Assembly: GCA_902479205.1 (NCBI GenBank)
Contig: CABSNX010000099.1
Location: 1 to 7,229 of the forward strand
DNA: 7,229 bases
Direction: 5' to 3'
Source: an uncultured Collinsella sp.
GTDB lineage: Bacteria > Actinomycetota > Coriobacteriia > Coriobacteriales > Coriobacteriaceae
Within the stretch, counting starts at the first letter, position 1. Every line of letters begins with the position of its first letter. Below, piece by piece: positions 1 through 4,864 of the stretch. A program made the translations under genes and the position numbers. A model generated the notes under the pieces. The model did not search any database. It saw nothing but the letters and a program-made list of their open reading frames with translations, and was not told the DNA's origin.

Positions 1-49
1 ACGAGATACTGATCGGTCTCGTGGGCTCGGAGATGTGTATAAGAGACAG
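1..49 (+). other. Illumina Nextera adapter (assembly artefact)
   Basis: These bases are sequencing-library adapter, not genome. Positions 1-7 (ACGAGAT) are the end of the P7 primer, 8-15 (ACTGATCG) are an 8-base i7 index (reverse complement CGATCAGT, which I recall as Nextera XT index N727), 16-30 (GTCTCGTGGGCTCGG) are the read-2 linker, and 31-49 (AGATGTGTATAAGAGACAG) are the 19-base Tn5 mosaic end. The transposon end abuts insert DNA at base 50. An open reading frame beginning in it at 21 translates to the familiar MCIRDS adapter peptide and is spurious. Untrimmed adapter marks this as a contig end. Confidence 0.99.
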
Positions 50-267
50 CTACGAAGCCGCGCCCGAGCAAGCGCAAGGTGATGCTCGCCAAGATAGCGA
101 AGCTCAAGGCCGAGTGCATGCAGAACGGCGTCAAGGAGGAGGGCCTCCGCGCGTACGAGGAGGCCAACTTCGGCACCGACGACACGACCAAGCTCACCGA
201 CAGGCAGCTCGAGGAGCTCGGCAAGCATCTGGCCCAGATGGCCAGGGACAGTAAGGAGATCGACTAG
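50..267 (+). CDS. C-terminal part of a phage protein, possibly a recombination protein (5' truncated)
   Basis: The reading frame is open from the first genomic base (first full codon at 52) to TAG at 265-267, giving 71 residues with no stop, so the gene is cut by the contig end. A GTG at 79 could be read as a start, but the frame continues upstream with a basic Pro/Lys/Arg-rich stretch (PRPSKRK), typical of a linker. The rest is helical and charged, ending in LTDRQLEELGKHLAQM near residues 48-63, a pattern common at the C-termini of phage recombination and regulatory proteins. It lies directly before ssb and overlaps its GTG start by one base. By position a single-strand annealing protein (RecT/ERF type) is a fair guess, but the core domain is missing, so the function is inferred only from context. 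Confidence 0.7.
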
Positions 268-644
268 TGAGCAGCGGAATCAACACGGTCGCCATCAGCG
301 GCAACCTCGGGCGCGACCCCGAGCTGCGGGCCACGCAGACGGGCACGCAGGTGCTCCGGTTCTCGGTGTGCGTCAACGAGCGCAGGAAGGTCGGCGACGA
401 GTGGCAGGACGTGCCCAACTGGGTCGACGTCACCGTTTTCGGCAAGCGCGCCGAGGCGCTCAACCGCTACCTGTCCAAGGGCACGCACGTGTGCGTGCAG
501 GGCAGGCTGCGCCAGAGCAAGTGGGAGAAGGACGGCCAGAAGCACAGCCGCCTCGAGGTGATCGCGGACAACGTCACGTTCTCCGGCGGTGCCAAGCGCG
601 ACGACGTGCCCGACGAGGTCTACGACGACGATTGCCCGTTCTAA
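267..644 (+). CDS. ssb: Single-stranded DNA-binding protein
   Basis: The 125-residue product binds single-stranded DNA during phage replication and recombination. The OB fold spans about residues 4-107, with the family motifs TVAISGNLGRDPELR (7-21), VLRFSVCVNERR (29-40), WVDVTVFGKRAEAL (52-65) and YLSKGTHVCVQGRL (68-81). After only about a dozen linker residues it ends in the acidic tip DDDCPF, a variant of the DDDIPF tail through which SSB recruits partner proteins. The protein is shorter than E. coli SSB (178 aa) because the linker is nearly absent. The start is GTG at 267, preceded by AAGGAG at 253-258 (8-base spacer) and overlapping the upstream stop by one base. The sequence style is that of coriobacterial SSBs. 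Confidence 0.96.
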   Translation: MSSGINTVAISGNLGRDPELRATQTGTQVLRFSVCVNERRKVGDEWQDVPNWVDVTVFGKRAEALNRYLSKGTHVCVQGRLRQSKWEKDGQKHSRLEVIADNVTFSGGAKRDDVPDEVYDDDCPF

Positions 645-648
645 GGAG
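643..648 (+). promoter_or_regulatory. Ribosome binding site deciding the ATG start at 654
   Basis: AAGGAG overlaps the ssb stop codon and lies 5 bases before ATG at 654. The upstream in-frame GTG at 648 shares a base with this site and so could not use it. The ATG is therefore preferred. Confidence 0.8.
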
Positions 649-653
649 TGAAG

Positions 654-974
654 ATGGAGCAGTATTCGATTCTCGACCTCGCGCTCGAGGTCTACATTCC
701 CGGCGCGCACGGCTACGGGTGCACCGAGGGCCAGTGCGTCTACACGGTCACCAACGGCCAGGCGCTCCTGGTCGAGGCGAAGGTCAAGCGCTCGCGCGGC
801 AACGACGCCGCGCCGAAGGTCAACAAGAAGCGCCTGCAGCGCGTGGCCATGTGCTTCGCCGCCGACCACCCCGAGGTCGAGGCCATTAGCTTCGACGTGC
901 TCGAGGTGATCGTGGGCAGCGAGGCCACCCTGACGTTCAACGCGGCCAAGGCCGCATTCACCTGGGAGCGCTGA
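654..974 (+). CDS. YraN-like (UPF0102-type) PD-(D/E)XK-related protein
   Basis: The 106-residue product looks like the core of the YraN family, predicted nucleases of the restriction-endonuclease fold. Family features in order are a hydrophobic strand ending in LLVEAKVKRSR (38-48, matching the family FVEVKTRR), KVNKKRLQRVAMCFAADHP (55-73, matching the Lys/Arg-rich helix after the active site), the strand SFDVLEVIVG (79-88) and a C-terminal AFTW (101-104). E41 and K43 provide the E-x-K pair. The expected Asp of the EIDLIA strand is not visible: the aligned segment reads QCVYTV. The usual N-terminal GxxGE helix is also not recognisable. It sits 9 bases after ssb and one base before the replication gene. 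Activity on DNA is inferred; it may be inactive or structural. Confidence 0.72.
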   Translation: MEQYSILDLALEVYIPGAHGYGCTEGQCVYTVTNGQALLVEAKVKRSRGNDAAPKVNKKRLQRVAMCFAADHPEVEAISFDVLEVIVGSEATLTFNAAKAAFTWER

Positions 975-975
975 C

Positions 976-1581
976 ATGGAGGAGGCCCAATTCAAGTGGC
1001 TTCCCAAGTTCACCGCGGCCTGCGCCAAGGCACCGGAGGAGCAGCGCGGAAAGCTCCTCTGGGCCTTGGCCCAGTACGGCACCTACGGCATCGAGCCTGA
1101 TCTGGAATGGCCGCTCGATGCCATCTTCGCCAGCGTCCGCGAGGACATCGACTACTCGAAACGGTGTATAGCGGCAGGCAAAACGGGTGGACGAGGTAAC
1201 AGAAAGCCCCCTTTAGACGGTACTAAACCCCCCTTTAGCGAAGCCGAAACCCAAAACGATGAACCGGAAGGAAACGGCGAACCCCTTTCGGATACGCAAA
1301 AGGGTGACGGGGACAGCGCCGAAGCCAAAGCAAAGCAAAGCAAGGCAAAGCAAAGCAAGGCAGTTAGTAAGAAGTTCGTCAAACCCGCGCTCGCGGAAGT
1401 CGAGGAGTACGTCTCGGCCAAGGGCTACACGTTCAGCCCCGAGGCGTTCTGGAGCTACTACGAGGCCGTCGGGTGGAAGGTCGGCAGCAAGCCGATGAAG
1501 AACTGGAAGGCCGCGTGCTCCACGTGGCAGCAGCGCGAGGTGAAGAAGGAGGTCAAACATGATGCGTACTCAAATCTCTGA
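976..1581 (+). CDS. Phage replication protein, DnaD-like / DUF6291-like
   Basis: The 201-residue product has three parts. Residues 1-65 (FKWLPKFTAACAKAP... EDIDYSKR) resemble the DUF6291 domain found in phage replication proteins. Residues 66-130 are hydrophilic and disordered, with KPPL/KPPF repeats and a lysine-rich AKAKQSKAKQSKA stretch. Residues 131-188 contain EAFWSYYEAVGWKVG and MKNWKAACSTW, the signature of the C-terminal domain of DnaD-like replisome organisers. Such proteins bind the phage origin and recruit the helicase loader, which here is the next gene and overlaps this one by 23 bases. ATG at 976 follows the upstream stop by one base, with GGGAG at 964-968. The middle of the gene is A-rich and carries short repeats, so it may hold the origin. 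Confidence 0.85.
   Translation: MEEAQFKWLPKFTAACAKAPEEQRGKLLWALAQYGTYGIEPDLEWPLDAIFASVREDIDYSKRCIAAGKTGGRGNRKPPLDGTKPPFSEAETQNDEPEGNGEPLSDTQKGDGDSAEAKAKQSKAKQSKAVSKKFVKPALAEVEEYVSAKGYTFSPEAFWSYYEAVGWKVGSKPMKNWKAACSTWQQREVKKEVKHDAYSNL
1207..1304 (+). repeat. Short CCCCTTT repeats inside the replication gene (possible iterons)
   Basis: CCCCCTTTAG occurs at 1207-1216 and again at 1229-1238, exactly 22 bases apart (about two helical turns). A shorter CCCCTTT is at 1282-1288 and an inverted AAAAGGG at 1298-1304; the last two could form a weak six-pair hairpin. They encode part of the disordered linker and may be either peptide-level repeats (KPPL/KPPF) or initiator binding sites. Confidence 0.5.
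1326..1360 (+). repeat. Tandem CAARG pentamer tract, seven units
   Basis: Seven consecutive units of CAAAG or CAAGG run from 1326 to 1360; 1331-1345 and 1346-1360 are identical 15-base copies. The tract has no T on the + strand and by my count 1321-1380 is 27/60 (45%) G+C, well below the surroundings. It encodes the AKAKQSK-type linker. Strand-asymmetric A-rich DNA inside an initiator gene is reminiscent of the lambda O origin, but an origin is not proven. Confidence 0.85.
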
Positions 1582-2143
1582 CGTGCTCATGCCCGACGGG
1601 GCGCGCGAGCAGATCGCCGCAATCATGCGCTCCCGCCTCCGCAAGGCCGGGCTGCGCGGCCCCTACGCCGAGGCCGACTGCGACCTCGGCAAGCGCATGG
1701 CCAAGCTCTCCGGGAAGGGCGAGGGCGCATACCTCTGGGGCGAGCCGGGCACGGGCAAGACCTACGCCGCCGCCTGCGCCGTGCGCCTGGCCGTGCTGGA
1801 CGGGACGAGCGCCAAGCTGGTCACAACGAGCCGCCTGCTCGACGACATCCGCTCCGAGTACGACGGCGGCGAGCGCGGGGCGCTCCGCAGGGCCGAGCGG
1901 TACAGGCTCCTCGCCCTGGACGACCTCGGGGCCGAGCGCCCGACCGAGTGGGCCATCGAGACGCTGACGCGTCTCATCGACACCCGCGTGGCCGAGGGCC
2001 TGCCCACCATCGTCACGAGCAACTACCGCATCGGCCAGATCAGGGACCTCTGGGGAGGCATGGCGGGCAAGCGCGTGGCATCGCGCCTCGCCGGTGCGTG
2101 CAGGCCCATCGAGGTCAAGGGGCAGGACAGGAGGCTCGGATGA
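1559..2143 (+). CDS. DnaC-type helicase loader, AAA+ ATPase
   Basis: The 194-residue product is an ATPase that would load the replicative helicase onto phage origin DNA. It shows a Walker A GEPGTGKT (61-68), Walker B LLALDDLG (117-124), a sensor-1 strand TIVTSN (150-155) and a box VII-like GKRVASRL (170-177) with candidate arginine fingers R172 and R176, followed by CRPIEVKGQDRR as in DnaC/IstB-like loaders. It is shorter than E. coli DnaC (245 aa); only about 55 residues precede the ATPase core, so the helicase-binding N-domain is reduced or different. Start at the first of two ATG codons (1559 or 1562), with AAGGAGG at 1546-1552. It overlaps the replication gene and is joined to the next gene by ATGA, which fits translational coupling. 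Confidence 0.93.
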   Translation: MMRTQISDVLMPDGAREQIAAIMRSRLRKAGLRGPYAEADCDLGKRMAKLSGKGEGAYLWGEPGTGKTYAAACAVRLAVLDGTSAKLVTTSRLLDDIRSEYDGGERGALRRAERYRLLALDDLGAERPTEWAIETLTRLIDTRVAEGLPTIVTSNYRIGQIRDLWGGMAGKRVASRLAGACRPIEVKGQDRRLG

Positions 2144-2592
2144 TAGTGAGCGCATCGCAGCTCCGTGGAGTCCCGAAGGACCGCGCGGAGCTCTACGGCA
2201 AGCCCCACGTCGGCGCGCGCTACGTCGGCAACCGCTACGAGCTAACCGCCGAGCGCTGCGGAATCTGCGGGCGGCAGGCGACCAACTGCCACCACATCGT
2301 GCCGAGGCGCTGCGGGGACTTCGCCCTCGTCACGCCCAGGGGCACGTGGCGGCTCCGCTCGCCGCTGATCGCCCTGTGCGGGAGCGGCACCACGGGATGC
2401 CACGACGGGTTCCACGGCGGGGCGAGATACAGGCCCGAGTGGGTGTGGGACGAGCCGGAGTTCGAGGAGGCGTGGTGGGACGGCACGCTGCTGTGCGAGC
2501 ACGAACCGCACGACCCCGCGCTCTACGGCTACGGCCACTGGGCGATAACGGACACCAAGACGGGGCGAACCATCGAGATAACGGAGGGTTAG
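2140..2592 (+). CDS. HNH-type zinc nuclease
   Basis: The 150-residue product carries a single HNH/beta-beta-alpha-metal domain at residues 40-92: CGIC (40-43), NCHHIVPRR (49-57), LIALC (76-80), then GCH (86-88) and FH (91-92). The four Cys would hold a structural zinc and the His residues the catalytic metal. The usual Asn of the central NLIxLC motif appears to be Ser-Pro here (RSPLIALC), which may alter activity. The C-terminal 55 residues are acidic and Trp-rich and of unknown role. Start ATG 2140 overlaps the helicase-loader stop by four bases (ATGA), with AGGAGG at 2129-2134. Position in the replication block suggests a recombination or branched-DNA nuclease, as NinG is in lambdoid phages; a homing nuclease is the alternative. 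Confidence 0.85.
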   Translation: MIVSASQLRGVPKDRAELYGKPHVGARYVGNRYELTAERCGICGRQATNCHHIVPRRCGDFALVTPRGTWRLRSPLIALCGSGTTGCHDGFHGGARYRPEWVWDEPEFEEAWWDGTLLCEHEPHDPALYGYGHWAITDTKTGRTIEITEG

Positions 2593-2594
2593 AC

Positions 2595-2999
2595 ATGGAA
2601 ATCACCAACTGCGAGCAGTACGTACTCGCCGAGCTGGACTACGAGCAGCGCCGCAACGAGCGCCTCGTGGCCGAGAACAACAAGCTGGCCAAGCAGCTCG
2701 ACGCCATGACCAAGAGGGCCAAGAGCTACAAGGAGACCATCGACCGCCCCAAGACGCCCATCGAGGCGCTGGCCGACGAGATCATGCGCCAGGAGATGCT
2801 GACCCGCTTCTCCTACGCCGAGGTGACGGGCGTGCAGGACCTGTACACCGGAAAGCTGCTCGACTTCGACGAATGGTGCCACCAGGCGGTGCGCCTAAAG
2901 ACGCTGCCGGACGGCATCAGCGAGGAGGAACTCATCAGGTTCATGAGCGACGACCTCCGCACGCTCTACGACTACGAGGTGCACAAATGTACCGAGTAG
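2595..2999 (+). CDS. Hypothetical protein with N-terminal coiled coil
   Basis: I do not recognise this 134-residue protein. Residues about 10-50 form a charged helix with heptad-like spacing (ELDYEQRRNERLVAENNKLA, continuing to KRAKSYKE), likely a coiled coil. The rest is acidic and probably helical, containing LDFDEWCHQAVRL and SEEELIRFMSDDLRTLYDY. It has no membrane segment or signal peptide. ATG 2595 lies two bases after the nuclease gene and follows GGAGGG at 2583-2588. The acidic, dimer-forming look is typical of small phage early proteins that bind host proteins, but that is only an impression. Confidence 0.82.
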   Translation: MEITNCEQYVLAELDYEQRRNERLVAENNKLAKQLDAMTKRAKSYKETIDRPKTPIEALADEIMRQEMLTRFSYAEVTGVQDLYTGKLLDFDEWCHQAVRLKTLPDGISEEELIRFMSDDLRTLYDYEVHKCTE

Positions 3000-3166
3000 A
3001 GGCGGTCGTGTTCGACAAGAGCGACGGCGGCAGGCCGAGGCCGTCGAGCGGTGCCTTCTACGACGTCTGCGCGGGGAGCTTCGAGAAGTGCATGGAGTTC
3101 ATCCGCGCCAACGCCGTGACCCCGACGGACTGCCTGCCGACCTTCTACCGCATCGTCCATGAATAG
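2987..3166 (+). CDS. Small hypothetical protein
   Basis: This 59-residue protein begins MYRVEAVVFDKSDGG and continues with GAFYDVCAGSFEKCMEFIR. It has an apparent beta strand followed by a helix, with no known motif. ATG 2987 overlaps the end of the previous gene by 13 bases. The upstream ribosome site is only GAGG (2976-2979), so translation is probably coupled. The same frame is open further upstream to 2873, but that extension lies wholly inside the preceding gene and is unlikely to be used. Confidence 0.7.
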   Translation: MYRVEAVVFDKSDGGRPRPSSGAFYDVCAGSFEKCMEFIRANAVTPTDCLPTFYRIVHE

Positions 3167-3551
3167 GGCGTGCGCGGGGCAGACGGTCCTCGACCTCTTC
3201 CCCGCGCCTCCGCGCGACCACGTCGAGGACACCCTCGAGTGGATGTGCGACGTGCACGGGTGCGTCAGGGGCGAGATAGAGGGCGAGGTCCGCGAGCTGT
3301 ACCGAGACTTCGGCACCGTGGATGCGTTCGACCGCTGCAAGGCGCTGGTCGACTTCCATGACGGGAAGAGGTGCCACGAGCCGCTCCTGTGCACCACCCC
3401 ACGGCAGATAGGCGTGTTCGACCCGGACGTGGAGGTCCACACGGTGTGGGACCGTTGCTGGGCGGCGACCCACGGCCTGCCGATGGGGCAGGTGTTCAGA
3501 TTGAGAAGCTGGGACTACGGCCGAAAGAGGCCAGGGAGCTGGATGGAATGA
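3159..3551 (+). CDS. Hypothetical Cys-containing protein
   Basis: I do not recognise this 130-residue protein. It has seven Cys (5, 30, 35, 60, 72, 78, 100) and paired His, for example CDVHGC (30-35), CHEPLLC (72-78) and VHTVWDRCW (93-101), so metal binding is possible, although the spacing matches no ribbon I know. The C-terminus is basic (RLRSWDYGRKRPGSW). ATG 3159 overlaps the previous stop by 8 bases and has no visible Shine-Dalgarno, which fits reinitiation after the upstream stop; the next in-frame ATG is 3243. It ends in an ATGA overlap with the next gene. Confidence 0.75.
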   Translation: MNRACAGQTVLDLFPAPPRDHVEDTLEWMCDVHGCVRGEIEGEVRELYRDFGTVDAFDRCKALVDFHDGKRCHEPLLCTTPRQIGVFDPDVEVHTVWDRCWAATHGLPMGQVFRLRSWDYGRKRPGSWME

Positions 3552-3667
3552 GGAGACCGACCGGGGAGGACGCCATAAGGGCCGCAGCGCTGCTGTTGAG
3601 CATCCCGCTGCTCATAGCGTGCCTCCCGCTCATCGCATACGACTGGATTAAGGAGAGGAAGAAATGA
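3548..3667 (+). CDS. Very small single-span membrane protein
   Basis: This 39-residue product has a charged start (MRRPTGED), one hydrophobic segment at about residues 11-31 (AAALLLSIPLLIACLPLIAY) and a basic tail (DWIKERKK). The tail would tend to stay in the cytoplasm. It is joined by ATGA overlaps both to the gene before (3548-3551) and the gene after (3664-3667), with GGGAG at 3534-3538. The tight four-base junctions on both sides argue that it is real. Function is unknown; it is too short to call a holin on sequence alone. Confidence 0.72.
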   Translation: MRRPTGEDAIRAAALLLSIPLLIACLPLIAYDWIKERKK

Positions 3668-3963
3668 ACGAGATCACCACGGAGGAGCGCCTCCGCATCG
3701 TCGAGGAGCTGAACCGCACGGCCAACGACAGCCTGGGCGGCGAGAGCCTCCAGCGCGCGCTGGCCAGAATCACCGGCGCGGAGGACACGAGCTGGCGCGG
3801 GGTCATGCGCCGCGTGGCCGAGCTGGCGTACCGCCCGACGACGCAGGTGCAGGTGGCTCCCGACGGCCGATACCACTGCTTCGCCTGCGGCCACGACGGC
3901 AGGACCGAACCCACGGGCGGCCTGAACTACTGCGAGCAGTGCGGGGCGGAGGTGACCAACTGA
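3664..3963 (+). CDS. Helical protein with C-terminal zinc ribbon
   Basis: This 99-residue protein has a charged helical N-terminal region (MNEITTEERLRIVEEL) and a C-terminal zinc ribbon with CFAC (72-75) and CEQC (90-93), in which YHCFACGHDGR and LNYCEQCGAEV form the two knuckles. It appears to be a diverged paralogue of the gene at 5305-5601: both have an AxLxxRP segment before the ribbon and an NYCxxCG second knuckle. This architecture recurs in gut actinobacterial phages without a known role. AAGGAG at 3650-3655 precedes ATG 3664 by 8 bases. Confidence 0.82.
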   Translation: MNEITTEERLRIVEELNRTANDSLGGESLQRALARITGAEDTSWRGVMRRVAELAYRPTTQVQVAPDGRYHCFACGHDGRTEPTGGLNYCEQCGAEVTN

Positions 3964-4175
3964 TGGATAGGCCCGACATCTACACGGACGGGGAGAGGCC
4001 GGAGCGCTGCGCCAACTGCGGCCATGTCAGGACGACCGTGTTCCGCAGCGTCTACGGGACCGAGCGCATCGAGTACGACTGCGCCCGCAGGCCCGAGTTC
4101 GTCCACCGCACCCAGGGCGAGGCCCGCTGCAACTACTGGACCGACGGCAGATACCGTTACGAGGTGAAGCGATGA
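3963..4175 (+). CDS. Small putative zinc-binding protein
   Basis: The 70-residue product contains CANC (16-19), C40 and C56, a possible four-Cys metal site, with the pattern CANCGHVR near the start and CNYW near the end. Function unknown. The ATG at 3963 shares one base with the previous stop (TGATG) and follows GGAGGTGA (3948-3955), a strong ribosome site. The frame is open a further eight codons upstream to an ATG at 3939, but that start lacks this site. It ends in an ATGA overlap with the MazG-like gene. Confidence 0.8.
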   Translation: MDRPDIYTDGERPERCANCGHVRTTVFRSVYGTERIEYDCARRPEFVHRTQGEARCNYWTDGRYRYEVKR

Positions 4176-4477
4176 GGCATTACGAGTTGAGCATCAGGCC
4201 GTTCAGGCAGGTGGCGTGCGACAAGGAGCAGGCGCTCAAGCCGCTCGAGGAGGCCGCCGAGATTTACGGCGCGTGGCAGGAGCTGATCATCCACGACGGG
4301 GCGACGCCCGATGCCGACGCGCGCAGGGCGATGCTGCGCGACTACGTCATCGACGAGTGCGTGGACACCATCCAGGCGGCCGTCAACATGCTCGCGGCGC
4401 TCACTATCGAGCAGGGGGAGATCGACATGGCCATCGACAGGATGGACGCCCGCAACGACATGCGCGGCAGGTTCTAG
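4172..4477 (+). CDS. MazG-like nucleotide pyrophosphohydrolase
   Basis: The 101-residue product resembles small phage MazG-like enzymes, which cleave nucleoside triphosphates to monophosphate and pyrophosphate and may cleanse the nucleotide pool or lower alarmones. The metal-binding pattern is visible as EEAAE (26-30) and ECVD (62-65), followed by the helix TIQAAVNMLAAL (66-77) and a C-terminal RMDARNDMRGRF as in relatives. About 31 residues separate the two motifs, slightly more than the usual spacing. Family members normally act as all-alpha dimers or tetramers in the cytoplasm. ATG 4172 overlaps the previous stop (ATGA); GAGGTGA (4161-4167) is the ribosome site. Confidence 0.82.
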   Translation: MRHYELSIRPFRQVACDKEQALKPLEEAAEIYGAWQELIIHDGATPDADARRAMLRDYVIDECVDTIQAAVNMLAALTIEQGEIDMAIDRMDARNDMRGRF

Positions 4478-4485
4478 AAAGGAGG
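4478..4485 (+). promoter_or_regulatory. Strong ribosome binding site before 4490
   Basis: AAAGGAGG lies 4 bases before ATG 4490, in the 12-base gap that is the largest in the window. It follows the small palindrome TTCTAGAA (4472-4479), which includes the stop codon. This is a clean re-entry point for ribosomes where genes no longer overlap. Confidence 0.75.
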
Positions 4486-4489
4486 AACG

Positions 4490-4864
4490 ATGGCGAACAG
4501 CAAGCTACCAAGGGATGCCGAGGGGCTCGAGATTCCGCTGGATACCGAGTGCCTGTACACATACAAAGGTGAAAAGCAGGACGTGCTCGCCTTCACGTAC
4601 GACCGAAAAGAAGACATATGGGAAATTGAGACCGATACGCGGATTGTCAACTCTATTTACCTCTACCTCACCCCGCCCGACAGCTGGGAGAAGCTGGAGA
4701 AAGACTTGGACAGGTGCATTAAGGCAGACAGCCTTTGCGCGTACCGCAAGTCAGAAAAATGCTCCACGTGCGTCCTGCCAAGGGATAGTCAATGCCATTG
4801 CGATTCGCTGGCACTCGAGGCCATCAAGGAGCGCATCCGCAAACTGAGGGGTGAGGACCGATGA
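4490..4864 (+). CDS. Hypothetical protein with Cys-rich C-terminal domain
   Basis: This 124-residue protein has an N-terminal beta-rich domain (about 15-62; CLYTYKGEKQDVLAF, IVNSIYLYL) and a C-terminal domain beginning PDSWEKLEKDLDRC (63-76) with C76, C83, C91, C94, C102 and C104, followed by a basic helix (AIKERIRKLR). The DSWEKLE...C..C...C domain recurs at the C-terminus of many gut phage and plasmid proteins without a known function; a metal site is likely. Codon use is less G+C-rich than in neighbours (4561-4680 is 59/120 G+C by my count), hinting at separate acquisition. It overlaps the next gene by ATGA. Confidence 0.83.
   Translation: MANSKLPRDAEGLEIPLDTECLYTYKGEKQDVLAFTYDRKEDIWEIETDTRIVNSIYLYLTPPDSWEKLEKDLDRCIKADSLCAYRKSEKCSTCVLPRDSQCHCDSLALEAIKERIRKLRGEDR

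Noticed and set aside
21..254. Open frame beginning in the adapter
   Set aside because: Starts inside adapter sequence, yields the MCIRDS artefact peptide, and lies out of frame with the real truncated gene.
264..1082. 272-codon minus-strand open frame opposite ssb and the YraN-like gene
   Set aside because: Composition is that of a G+C-rich antisense shadow (Ala/Leu/Val/Arg rich, no motif), and the + strand genes there are recognisable proteins.
976..1581. Idea that the A-rich linker repeats mark a programmed frameshift
   Set aside because: The frame is continuous through a recognisable C-terminal domain, and no slippery heptamer with a downstream structure is evident.
1948..2139. Upstream extension of the HNH gene
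   Set aside because: Would lie entirely within the helicase-loader gene; ATG 2140 has AGGAGG at the right distance and an ATGA overlap.
1553..2155. 200-codon minus-strand open frame
   Set aside because: Exactly opposite the DnaC-like gene, whose Walker motifs are clear; no motif in the antisense product.
2617..2626. Palindrome AGTACGTACT near the start of the coiled-coil gene
   Set aside because: Ten bases only, inside coding sequence, no second copy or promoter nearby; too weak to call an operator.
4472..4479. Palindrome TTCTAGAA at the end of the MazG-like gene
   Set aside because: Eight bases including the stop codon; no promoter elements around it.
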